In this document: piece by piece, positions 1 to 5,327 of the stretch
Layout of the letters: each line of letters begins with the position of its first letter
How positions within the stretch are numbered: the first letter of the stretch is position 1
Assembly: GCA_002409675.1 (NCBI GenBank)
Contig: DHOB01000043.1
Coordinates: 13,665-20,401 of the forward strand
Source: Ruminococcaceae bacterium UBA5401
GTDB taxonomy: Bacteria > Bacillota > Clostridia > Oscillospirales > Acutalibacteraceae
Direction of reading: 5' to 3'
DNA: 6,737 nucleotides
Program-made: the position numbers and the translations under genes
Notes under the pieces: generated by a model
Database searches by the model: none
Seen by the model: the letters and a program-made list of their open reading frames with translations, nothing else
What the model was told of the DNA's origin: nothing

Positions 1-996
1 CGGATGCTGATGCCGTTCGACGTCGCCCGGCGCGCGATCGATTTTCTGGTCGAACGCTCCGGCGGCCGGCACAACCTTGAGGTCGATTTTTTCGGCGGAG
101 AGCCCCTGATGAACTTCAAAGTGGTCCGGCAGACCGTCGCTTATGCCAGAAGCCTGGAGAAGACCCACCACAAAAACTTCAGGTTCACCATCACGACGAA
201 CGGCCTTCTGCTTGACGACGACAAAATCGACTTCATCAACCGGGAGATGTCGAACTGCATCCTTTCGCTGGACGGGCGCAGAGAGGTCAACGACCGGCTG
301 CGCGTGCGGGTGGACGGCAGCGGCAGCTATGATTCGATTGTGCCGAAGTTCCAGAAGCTGGTGAAGCGCCGCCCCAAAGACAGGGATTATTACATACGGG
401 GCACGTATTCCCGCTACAATCTGGATTTTACAAACGATGTCCGGCGGATGCTGGACCTCGGTTTCGACAGGATTTCCGTAGAGCCCGTGGTCTCCGATTC
501 CAGGCTGGAGTATGCGATTCAGGAAACGGATTTGCCGCGGATTTTTGAAGAATACGACCGGCTGTCGGATTTGGTCATCGAGCGGAAGAAGGCCGGGAAA
601 GGCTTCGACTTTTTCCATTTCATGATTGATCTGAACCAGGGGCCGTGCGCAATCAAGCGGCTGCGCGGCTGCAGCTGCGGCAACGAATACGTCGCCGTGA
701 CGCCCGCCGGCGACATCTACCCCTGCCACCAGTTTGTCGGCTACGAGCAGTGGAAGATGGGCAATCTGCTGGATGGAACGTTTGATGAGGCCCGCAAGAA
801 CCGTTTTGCCCTCGTCAACGTCTACTCGAAGCCGGAATGCGTCGGATGCTGGGCCAAATTCTATTGCAGCGGCGGATGCGACGCGAACAACTGGCAGTAT
901 GAGGGAAGTGTCAGCAAGCCGCACCGAATCTCCTGCGCCTTGGAGAAAAAGCGGATTGAATGCGCCGTGATGATTCAGGCGGCTCTCGCAGAATAG
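1..996 (+). CDS. scfB: SCIFF peptide thioether maturase ScfB (radical SAM/SPASM), 5'-truncated by window edge
   Basis: This enzyme installs Cys-to-Thr thioether bonds in the six-cysteine SCIFF peptide, a small ribosomal peptide found across Clostridia. Visible are 331 residues, open at the left edge. The reading frame is radical SAM: a VDFFGGEPLMN strand (the GGEP motif that contacts SAM) near residue 30, then an ITTNG strand near 65 and a SLDG strand near 90. The C-terminal SPASM domain carries auxiliary 4Fe-4S ligands: GPC near 215, a CSC pair near 224, GDIYPC near 241, then CVGCWAKFYCSGGC at about 280-293 and a late Cys near 312. The CxxxCxxC cluster that binds the SAM iron-sulfur centre is missing only because about 120-130 N-terminal residues lie outside the window. 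The precursor gene scfA normally sits just upstream and is also out of view. The ATG at position 4 is internal, not the start. Family assignment comes from recognising the sequence pattern; other SPASM peptide maturases are the alternative. Confidence 0.9.
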   Translation, partial: RMLMPFDVARRAIDFLVERSGGRHNLEVDFFGGEPLMNFKVVRQTVAYARSLEKTHHKNFRFTITTNGLLLDDDKIDFINREMSNCILSLDGRREVNDRLRVRVDGSGSYDSIVPKFQKLVKRRPKDRDYYIRGTYSRYNLDFTNDVRRMLDLGFDRISVEPVVSDSRLEYAIQETDLPRIFEEYDRLSDLVIERKKAGKGFDFFHFMIDLNQGPCAIKRLRGCSCGNEYVAVTPAGDIYPCHQFVGYEQWKMGNLLDGTFDEARKNRFALVNVYSKPECVGCWAKFYCSGGCDANNWQYEGSVSKPHRISCALEKKRIECAVMIQAALAE

Positions 997-1001
997 ACAG
1001 G

Positions 1002-1037
1002 ATTGCAGAATTTCAAAAGATTCTGCAATTTCTTTTT
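1002..1037 (+). terminator. Intrinsic terminator after scfB
   Basis: A perfect 10-bp inverted repeat (ATTGCAGAAT at 1002-1011 and ATTCTGCAAT at 1020-1029) with an 8-nt loop begins 5 nt after the scfB stop codon. It is followed by a T-rich tract, TTCTTTTT at 1030-1037. This has the shape of a Rho-independent terminator, though the stem is AT-rich, and it separates scfB from the spoIIM operon. A second copy of the right-arm core, AATTCTGC at 1039-1046, could pair with the left arm instead. Confidence 0.8.
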
Positions 1038-1075
1038 GAATTCTGCCTAAAAATGCAATTTGAGCGCTTTTTGCC

Positions 1076-1104
1076 TTGATTCGGCGGTGAAAATGTATTA
1101 CCAT
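1076..1104 (+). promoter_or_regulatory. Possible sigma-A promoter upstream of the spoIIM operon
   Basis: TTGATT (1076-1081) and TACCAT (1099-1104) are separated by exactly 17 nt. Each matches its consensus hexamer at 4 of 6 positions, including the important TTG and first TA/last T. The segment is AT-rich relative to its surroundings and lies beyond the scfB terminator. A direct repeat, TATTAC at 1096-1101 and 1104-1109, overlaps the -10 region, so the exact -10 is uncertain. It would supply vegetative expression of the recombinase gene. The match is weak and I treat it as a candidate only. Confidence 0.3.
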
Positions 1105-1118
1105 ATTACTTGTTGTTG

Positions 1119-1149
1119 CCGCCGCGGTCAGACGCATGGACCGCGGCGG
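1119..1149 (+). other. Perfect 11-bp GC-rich hairpin in the spoIIM upstream region
   Basis: CCGCCGCGGTC (1119-1129) and GACCGCGGCGG (1139-1149) are perfectly complementary around a 9-nt loop. No T-tract follows on either strand, so it is not an ordinary terminator. It lies between the sigma-A-like and sigma-E-like promoter candidates and would be at the very 5' end of a transcript from the former. It could be an mRNA-stabilising stem or a protein-binding palindrome; the sequence does not decide between these. Confidence 0.6.
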
Positions 1150-1160
1150 GCCGGCGCAGG

Positions 1161-1189
1161 GCATAGAATCGCTTTGTCCCACATACATT
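1161..1189 (+). promoter_or_regulatory. Sigma-E-type (mother-cell) promoter of spoIIM
   Basis: GCATAGA (1161-1167) and CATACATT (1182-1189) are separated by 14 nt. The sporulation sigma-E consensus known from Bacillus subtilis is roughly K-M-ATA-W-W, 14 nt, CATACAnT. The -10 element matches fully and the -35 has the ATA core with the preferred G and C before it. Transcription would start near 1196, about 12 nt before the GGGAGG ribosome-binding site. spoIIM is a known sigma-E regulon member in B. subtilis, so site and gene agree. Confidence 0.7.
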
Positions 1190-1207
1190 TTGTTGAGATG
1201 CTCCGTC

Positions 1208-1213
1208 GGGAGG
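1208..1213 (+). promoter_or_regulatory. Ribosome-binding site of spoIIM (GGGAGG)
   Basis: A strong Shine-Dalgarno sequence sits 10 nt before the ATG at 1224 (SpoIIM frame) and 6 nt before an ATG at 1220 in another frame. The better spacing for the wrong-frame ATG makes this start region ambiguous. Only the 1224 frame encodes a recognisable protein. Confidence 0.7.
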
Positions 1214-1223
1214 AATCAAATGT

Positions 1224-1877
1224 ATGGGTGTCGTGATAGTGGGAGGCCGCAGGCGCCAAAGACATCATGCCACAGCGCGGGAATACGGCGGGGCCATGTT
1301 GCGGGCCGCCCGCGAGAACCGCGCGATGATCTGGCTTTCGCTTGTGCTGCTCGCCGGCATGGCGCTGGGGGCCGTGTACGCCAGAAGCGCGGGATACGAG
1401 ACGCTGGAGCGGCTCGATTTTTTGTTTGCCGGCAATTTCAAATCCCGGACGACCCAGCCGTTTCTGATGGTTTTCTCCGCTTCGTTTGCCTCTTCTTTCT
1501 GTTTTATTCTCGCCTGCTTTCTGGGCGGGCTCTCCATCTGGGGCGCTTTTTTTATCCCGGCCGTGCTGGCGTTCCGGGGGTTCGGCCTGGGGCTGACGTC
1601 GGGCTATCTGTACGCCGCTTACGGGTGGAAGGGCGTCCTCTACAACCTCGCCGTGGTGCTGCCGGGCGCTTTCGTATGCTGCCTTTCCATTCTGGCGGCA
1701 TCCGCGGAGGGAATCCGCTTTTCCCGTCTGGTGGCGTCTGGGAAAACCCACGCGGGGGGAAAATCCGGAATCCGCTCTTATATCCTTCGCTTCGGGGCTG
1801 TGCTTGCGATCGCCTGCGCGGGGGCATTGCTGGATCTTCTGTTTTCTGTTTGTTTTGGCGGCCTGTTCTCTTTTTGA
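1224..1877 (+). CDS. spoIIM: Stage II sporulation protein M (SpoIIM)
   Basis: SpoIIM is the polytopic membrane subunit of the SpoIID-SpoIIM-SpoIIP engulfment complex, which remodels septal peptidoglycan so the mother cell can engulf the forespore. The product has 217 residues, close to the usual length of about 200-215. Hydrophobic segments are visible at about 36-54, 78-97, 99-120, 128-152 and 190-215. A short Arg-rich cytoplasmic start (ARENR) precedes the first one, and the TQPF/FxxSF and G-F-G-L-G pattern of the SpoIIM/DUF95 family follows. I chose the ATG at 1224 because GGGAGG lies 10 nt upstream. An ATG at 1296 would remove a 24-residue Arg/His-rich stretch that is unusual for the family, and it is a real alternative. 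The stop is 21 nt before the recombinase start, so the two are probably cotranscribed, with the sigma-E-like promoter in front. Confidence 0.88.
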   Translation: MGVVIVGGRRRQRHHATAREYGGAMLRAARENRAMIWLSLVLLAGMALGAVYARSAGYETLERLDFLFAGNFKSRTTQPFLMVFSASFASSFCFILACFLGGLSIWGAFFIPAVLAFRGFGLGLTSGYLYAAYGWKGVLYNLAVVLPGAFVCCLSILAASAEGIRFSRLVASGKTHAGGKSGIRSYILRFGAVLAIACAGALLDLLFSVCFGGLFSF

Positions 1878-1898
1878 TGAATTAAAGGGGAAAAACAA

Positions 1899-2792
1899 AT
1901 GAAGGATTATGATGAAGATTTTGAAGATTATCTTAAAAATCGGAGAGCGGCTTCCCCAAACACGGTGGTTTCCTATGTCCGCGACGTCAAGCGGTTTTTG
2001 TCGTTTGAAAGCCAAAACGGGCTGCAGAACCCGGCCGACGTCACAACGGACGAGATCGGCGACTATGTTGAATACCTGAAGCGCCTGAAAAAATCGGGGG
2101 CTACGGTAGTCCGCAATATCGCTTCCCTGCGCTGCTTTTACACGTTTTTGGTGTGCAGCGGCGAGGCGGCGGCAAATCCCGCCAAATCGGTCAAACTCGA
2201 AAAGCTGCCGAAAAAGCTCCCGCAGATTCTGAACGGAAAAGAAATCGAGCTGCTGCTCGCCCAGCCGGACCCGGCCGGGTTCAAGGGCTGCCGGGACAAG
2301 GCCATGCTGGAGCTTCTCTATGCGACCGGCATCCGCGTGTCAGAGCTGGTATCCCTCAACGTCGCGGACATCAACATCCGGTCCGGCCTGCTGTGCTGTT
2401 GCAGCCAGAGGTCCCGCCGGGTCGTTCCGGTCCATCCGGCCGCCGTCGCGGCGGTTTCCGATTACATCTTCCGCGTGCGCTCGCAGATTCTCTCTTCCGA
2501 AGGCGGACAGGCCCTCTTCATCAATATGAACGGCCACCGCCTGACCCGCCAGGGATTCTGGAAAATCGTGAAGATCTACGCGAACAAAGCGAAAATCGTC
2601 AAGGAAATCACGCCCCACACGCTGCGCCACTCTTTCGCCCTCCATCTGCTGGAGAACGGCGCGGCGCTCAAAGACCTTCAGGCCATGCTCGGGCATGCCG
2701 ATATTTCGTCCACGCAGGTCTACGCGCACCTGCTGAACGATCATTTCAAGGAAGTCTACAACCAATGCCATCCGCGCGCGAAATTAGGGTAG
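1899..2792 (+). CDS. xerD: XerD-like tyrosine recombinase lacking the beta-hairpin lysine
   Basis: This is a 297-residue Xer-family site-specific recombinase, the length expected for XerC/XerD, which resolve chromosome dimers at dif. Residues 1-100 form the SAM-like core-binding domain (SPNTVVSYVRDVKRFLSF) and 105-297 the catalytic domain. Catalytic residues visible: Arg146 (ATGIRVSEL), His240 and Arg243 (HTLRH), His266 (LGH) and the nucleophile Tyr275 (TQVYAHL). The beta-hairpin lysine, normally in GKGNKER, is not present: the matching stretch is CCCSQRSRRVVPV, with Gln170 at the lysine site and one residue fewer. The reading frame is intact, so this is not obvious decay. The start has AAAGGGG 8 nt upstream. 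Its place directly behind spoIIM matches the spoIIM-xerD neighbourhood of Firmicutes, which is the basis for the symbol; assignment to XerD rather than XerC is inferred. Confidence 0.85.
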   Translation: MKDYDEDFEDYLKNRRAASPNTVVSYVRDVKRFLSFESQNGLQNPADVTTDEIGDYVEYLKRLKKSGATVVRNIASLRCFYTFLVCSGEAAANPAKSVKLEKLPKKLPQILNGKEIELLLAQPDPAGFKGCRDKAMLELLYATGIRVSELVSLNVADINIRSGLLCCCSQRSRRVVPVHPAAVAAVSDYIFRVRSQILSSEGGQALFINMNGHRLTRQGFWKIVKIYANKAKIVKEITPHTLRHSFALHLLENGAALKDLQAMLGHADISSTQVYAHLLNDHFKEVYNQCHPRAKLG

Positions 2793-2798
2793 GGGGGG
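2791..2798 (+). promoter_or_regulatory. Ribosome-binding site overlapping the xerD stop codon
   Basis: AGGGGGGG begins inside the recombinase stop codon (TAG at 2790-2792) and lies 8 nt before an in-frame GTG at 2807. It favours that GTG over the ATG at 2822, which is 23 nt away, and suggests translational coupling between the two genes. Confidence 0.65.
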
Positions 2799-2806
2799 AC
2801 GAACCG

Positions 2807-3649
2807 GTGGGCCTTTTCAGCATGAATTACAACCGTCCGGGTCCCGGAATCCCGAAAAATGCGCCGCCGCAGAAAGCTGTGCCGCGCTTTTTTTCTATCC
2901 TGGGACGCAAATTTTTCGATCTGGTGAAGCTGAACCTTCTGTTCTGCGTGCCGGCGGCGGCTGCGGCCGCGCTGATGTACGGGCTCGGCACGCTGACAAA
3001 GCTGAAGTTTCTGGTGCTTCTTCCCGTGGTCGCGCTTTCGCCCTTCGTGGCCGGCCTGACCTTTGTGACGCGCAACTACGCGCGGGAAGAGCACGCGTTC
3101 ATCCTCTCGGACTTTAAGGACGCGGTCAGGGAAAACTGGAAGCCCTTTTTAATCAACGGCGCGGTCTGCTATCTGCTCTTTACGGTTCTCAGCTATTCGA
3201 TTCCGTTTTACTGGCAGAACAGCGCGGGCAACCCGCTGTTTCTGGTTGCGGCTTCCGTCTGCATCGCCGTTTCCGCGCTGCTGGTGTTCAGCCAGTATTA
3301 TGTGCCGGTCATGATTGTGACCTTCAGGCTGAACCTCAGGCAGATCTATAAAAACGCCCTGATTTTTTCCATCCTCGGTCTGGGCCGGAATCTGCTGGTC
3401 ACGGCGTTGCTGGCCGTGCTGGCCTTTCTGCTTTTTCTGTCGTCTGCAGTGCCTCTTCTTCTTGTGCTTGCGGCCCTTTTTATCGTGTTTCTGCTGTTCG
3501 CCTACTGCTCTTTTCTCATCAATTTTGCCGTGTACCCGCTCATCAATAAAACGATGATTCAGCCCTATCAGAAGCAGCAGCGGGAAAAGCAGGAACAGCA
3601 GGGCGGGGGAAACGGCCCGCCCCCGACCTTTATGGACAGCGACAAATAA
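2807..3649 (+). CDS. DUF624 (YesL-like) integral membrane protein
   Basis: A polytopic membrane protein of 280 residues with no established biochemical function. It begins MGLFSMNYNRPGPGIPKN, close to the MGLF-x-Y-x-K/R-PGxGVxKN opening I associate with clostridial DUF624 proteins, followed by a helix containing ILGRKFFDLVKLNLLF. About six hydrophobic segments are visible, at roughly 40-58, 66-86, 115-133, 143-170, 195-213 and 216-240, with a conserved-looking RNYAREEHAFILSDF loop near 89-103. The tail (254-280) is Gln-rich, polar and probably cytoplasmic. I chose the GTG at 2807 because of the AGGGGGGG site 8 nt upstream and the family-like N-terminus; the ATG at 2822 would shorten it by five residues. 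It starts 14 nt after the recombinase stop, so it is probably the last gene of the spoIIM operon. B. subtilis YesL sits in a pectin-utilisation cluster, but nothing here points to sugar transport. Confidence 0.75.
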   Translation: MGLFSMNYNRPGPGIPKNAPPQKAVPRFFSILGRKFFDLVKLNLLFCVPAAAAAALMYGLGTLTKLKFLVLLPVVALSPFVAGLTFVTRNYAREEHAFILSDFKDAVRENWKPFLINGAVCYLLFTVLSYSIPFYWQNSAGNPLFLVAASVCIAVSALLVFSQYYVPVMIVTFRLNLRQIYKNALIFSILGLGRNLLVTALLAVLAFLLFLSSAVPLLLVLAALFIVFLLFAYCSFLINFAVYPLINKTMIQPYQKQQREKQEQQGGGNGPPPTFMDSDK

Positions 3650-3668
3650 GCTTTCCGGCTTATTTTTT
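3644..3668 (+). terminator. Shared terminator embedding both convergent stop codons
   Basis: AAATAAGC (3644-3651) and GCTTATTT (3658-3665) form a perfect 8-bp stem with a 6-nt loop, and on the plus strand the T run continues to 3668. The stop codon of the DUF624 gene (TAA, 3647-3649) lies in the left arm and that of the opposing recombinase (3660-3662 on the complement) in the right arm. It should end transcription rightward. Leftward termination is plausible, but the T-tract on that strand is poorer. Confidence 0.7.
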
Positions 3669-4679
3669 CTCCTTTGTGGTGGGAATTTCATGCTTCGCCG
3701 GAACCGGGGCTTTTCTTCTACGGATTTTGGCGAGCGGATTCGCCTGTGCCGCCCGTGCCATCTGCTCGCTGGAAACGTGCGTGTAGATTTCGGTGGTGCC
3801 GAGGTTCTGGTGGCCGAGGATGTCCTTGAGAACCCGGATATCCACATGCCCCTGCTGATACATCAGGGTTGCCGCCGTATGCCGCAGCTTGTGGACCGAA
3901 TACCCCGGCCCGCCCAAGCCGATTTGGGCGAGGTATTTCTTGACCAGATGCTGCACCGTTTTGGGGCTTATCCGTCTGCGCTGCCTGCTGATAAACAGGG
4001 CGTTCCGGTCGAGCAGGCCGTCGTGCGGCCGCACGGCAAGGTAACCCTTGAGCGCGTCCTGACAGGCCTGATTTAAGTAGACAATCCGCTCTTTATTGCC
4101 CTTTCCGGTGATTTTGAGCTTTGCCTCGCGCAGGTGGACGTCGTTCAGGTTCAGTCCCACCAGTTCCGACAGGCGCATCCCGCAGTTTAAAAACAGGACC
4201 AGGATGCAGTAATCGCGCTCGCTGCCGGCTTTGGAAAGCAGCTCTATGCTCTGCTCCAGCGTCAGATATTTCGGCAGCGATTTTTTCAGCTTGGGTGTTT
4301 CCAGCTGTTCGACCGGGTTGGTTTTCAGTTTTCCCGTTTTATTGGTTAAGTAAGTGAAAAAGCTGCGAAGGCTCGAAACTTTCCGGGAGCGGGTGTCGGC
4401 GCTGTTGCTCCGCTTCTCGGCGAGAAAGTTCATGTACTCGAACACCTGGGTGAGGTCGACCGTCCGTATCAGGTCGAGGCCGACGTCGGCGATGTCGATT
4501 TTTTCAAATTCCGTATCGGCGGGGACCAGTCCCCGCTTTTTTTTCAGATAGCGGAAGAACGTGCGAAGGTCGAGGTAATATTCCTCCACGGTCTTCGGGG
4601 ATTTTCCCTTGACGGTTCCGATGTACCCGAGAAATTCCCGGAGGACCGGCGGCGCTTCCGCCAGAAGTTCAGGCTTCAT
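3660..4679 (-). CDS. Xer-type tyrosine recombinase with complete catalytic set
   Basis: A 339-residue site-specific recombinase of the XerC/XerD type. Residues 1-130 are the core-binding domain (SPKTVEEYYLDLRTFFRYL), enlarged by a charged insert at about 46-75. The catalytic domain follows with every expected residue: Arg169 (GMRLSEL), Lys193 (TGKGNKER), His263 and Arg266 (HKLRH), His290 (LGHQNLGTTEIYTH) and Tyr299. A basic tail (KIRRRK...KEKK) extends past the usual end. I chose the ATG at 4679 because an AAAGGA-type Shine-Dalgarno lies a few nt upstream. The frame stays open for another 191 codons beyond it, but that part only mirrors the alkyltransferase gene. It faces the spoIIM operon and is divergent from the alkyltransferase. 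It may be the housekeeping XerC partner or a single-gene Xer acting at dif; no prophage or conjugative genes adjoin it, which argues against a mobile-element integrase. Confidence 0.9.
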   Translation of the reverse strand: MKPELLAEAPPVLREFLGYIGTVKGKSPKTVEEYYLDLRTFFRYLKKKRGLVPADTEFEKIDIADVGLDLIRTVDLTQVFEYMNFLAEKRSNSADTRSRKVSSLRSFFTYLTNKTGKLKTNPVEQLETPKLKKSLPKYLTLEQSIELLSKAGSERDYCILVLFLNCGMRLSELVGLNLNDVHLREAKLKITGKGNKERIVYLNQACQDALKGYLAVRPHDGLLDRNALFISRQRRRISPKTVQHLVKKYLAQIGLGGPGYSVHKLRHTAATLMYQQGHVDIRVLKDILGHQNLGTTEIYTHVSSEQMARAAQANPLAKIRRRKAPVPAKHEIPTTKEKK

Positions 4680-4733
4680 GTTTTCTTTCCTTTCTGCTTT
4701 CTGTAAGAAGTGAAATGGAATAACGTGTGGATA

Positions 4734-4739
4734 AGGGGG
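4734..4739 (+). promoter_or_regulatory. Ribosome-binding site that decides the alkyltransferase start
   Basis: AGGGGG lies 8 nt before the GTG at 4748. An upstream in-frame GTG at 4727 would place this site inside the coding sequence and would add seven residues not typical of the family, so the 4748 start is preferred. The 68-bp divergent gap (4680-4747) shows no convincing -35/-10 pair on either strand. Confidence 0.6.
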
Positions 4740-4747
4740 CATCTTCC

Positions 4748-5227
4748 GTGAAACAGTTTCACAGTTTGCACTTTTCAACCGCGCTCGGCAGGCTGGAGCT
4801 GACCTGCAGCGGCCATGAGATTCTGTCGGTGAGCCTGCTGGACGAAACCGCCGCGGACCAAGACGCAACTCTCGAAACCGCCGGGTGCCCGGTTTGCCGT
4901 GACGCCGCCCGGCAGATTCGGGAGTATCTGTCGGAACAGCGCCGGGATTTCCACGTGCCGGTCCGCTTTGGCGGCAGCCGGCTCCAGACGGCTGTCTGGC
5001 GGGCCCTGGAGCGGATTCCTTACGGTGAGACCGTTTCATACAGCGAGCTTGCCCGGATGGTCGGATGCAAAAGCGTCCGGGCGGTCGGCACGGCCGTCGG
5101 TCAGAATCCGCTGCCGATTCTGATTCCGTGCCACAGGGTAATCCGCAAAAGCGGGGCGATCGGCGAGTACGGCCTCGGCGGGCCGTCCGTGAAGCGTTTT
5201 CTGCTGGCGCTGGAACGCCGGGGCTAA
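4748..5227 (+). CDS. ogt: Methylated-DNA--[protein]-cysteine S-methyltransferase
   Basis: A suicide DNA-repair protein that moves the alkyl group from O6-alkylguanine (and O4-alkylthymine) to its own cysteine. With the GTG start it has 159 residues, a normal length for a stand-alone Ogt. An N-terminal beta domain (LGRLELTCSGHEILSVSL, about 13-30) precedes the DNA-binding domain, where YGETVSYSELARMVGC (about 92-107) is the helix-turn-helix region. The RAVGTAVGQNP segment carries the arginine finger (Arg111), and IPCHRVI holds the alkyl-accepting Cys128. The GEYGLGG and KRFLLALE endings of the family follow. There is no AraC/Ada regulatory domain, so this is not an Ada-type sensor. It is transcribed alone, divergently from the recombinase and convergently with the ABC operon. 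The symbol could equally be mgmT/adaB-like in other naming schemes. Confidence 0.93.
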   Translation: MKQFHSLHFSTALGRLELTCSGHEILSVSLLDETAADQDATLETAGCPVCRDAARQIREYLSEQRRDFHVPVRFGGSRLQTAVWRALERIPYGETVSYSELARMVGCKSVRAVGTAVGQNPLPILIPCHRVIRKSGAIGEYGLGGPSVKRFLLALERRG

Positions 5228-5245
5228 ACCGGCAAAAGCCGGTTT
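5226..5245 (+). terminator. Hairpin at the end of the alkyltransferase gene
   Basis: AAACCGGC (5226-5233), an AAAA loop and GCCGGTTT (5238-5245) form a compact 8-bp stem that starts within the TAA stop codon. It has the A-stem-T shape of an intrinsic terminator, but the T-tract is only three bases, so efficiency is doubtful. Confidence 0.55.
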
Positions 5246-5255
5246 GCTCCACCCT

Positions 5256-5287
5256 TAATTATACAAAATATTCATTTTGTATAATTA
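5256..5287. repeat. AT-rich perfect 14-bp inverted repeat between convergent genes
   Basis: TAATTATACAAAAT (5256-5269) and ATTTTGTATAATTA (5274-5287) are perfectly complementary around a 4-nt ATTC spacer. It lies between the alkyltransferase and the ABC operon, which converge here. It has no flanking T-tract, although the arms themselves are U-rich when transcribed. Each arm contains TGTATAAT, a -10-like motif, on one strand. It could act as a bidirectional terminator, an operator or a protein-binding site. Confidence 0.7.
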
Positions 5288-5327
5288 TATATCGAATGGA
5301 GTTCCCTGTCAAGAGCGCAGATGATTT

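Noticed and set aside
1136..1885. 249-codon plus-strand frame overlapping spoIIM
   Set aside because: It begins inside the GC-rich hairpin loop and gives an Arg/Gly-rich product without domain features. The SpoIIM frame explains the region.
1128..2015. 295-codon open frame on the minus strand across spoIIM
   Set aside because: It is antisense to spoIIM and the start of the recombinase gene. Its product is low in hydrophobic order and rich in Arg, Gln and Pro, as expected for the shadow of a GC-rich gene, and it matches no family I recognise.
2153..2806. Upstream extension of the DUF624 frame through the recombinase gene
   Set aside because: This part is an out-of-frame shadow of the recombinase. 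The membrane protein begins at the GTG after the strong ribosome-binding site.
3660..4679. Second recombinase as an integrase of a prophage or integrative element
   Set aside because: No excisionase, relaxase, phage genes, tRNA or attachment repeats are seen nearby, and the sequence is Xer-like throughout.
4680..4747. Divergent promoters between the recombinase and alkyltransferase genes
   Set aside because: Promoters are expected, but no -35/-10 pair with acceptable spacing could be seen on either strand, so none is annotated.
4680..5252. 191-codon upstream extension of the minus-strand recombinase frame
   Set aside because: The extension mirrors the alkyltransferase gene on the other strand and reads as Arg/Pro/Ser-rich noise. 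A proper ribosome-binding site and a family-like N-terminus occur at 4679.
5256..5287. The AT-rich palindrome as a dif/Xer recombination site
   Set aside because: dif sites have two imperfect 11-bp arms around a 6-bp centre with TTAT-like sequence next to the centre. Here the symmetry is perfect, the spacer is 4 nt and the TTA/TAA ends point outward.
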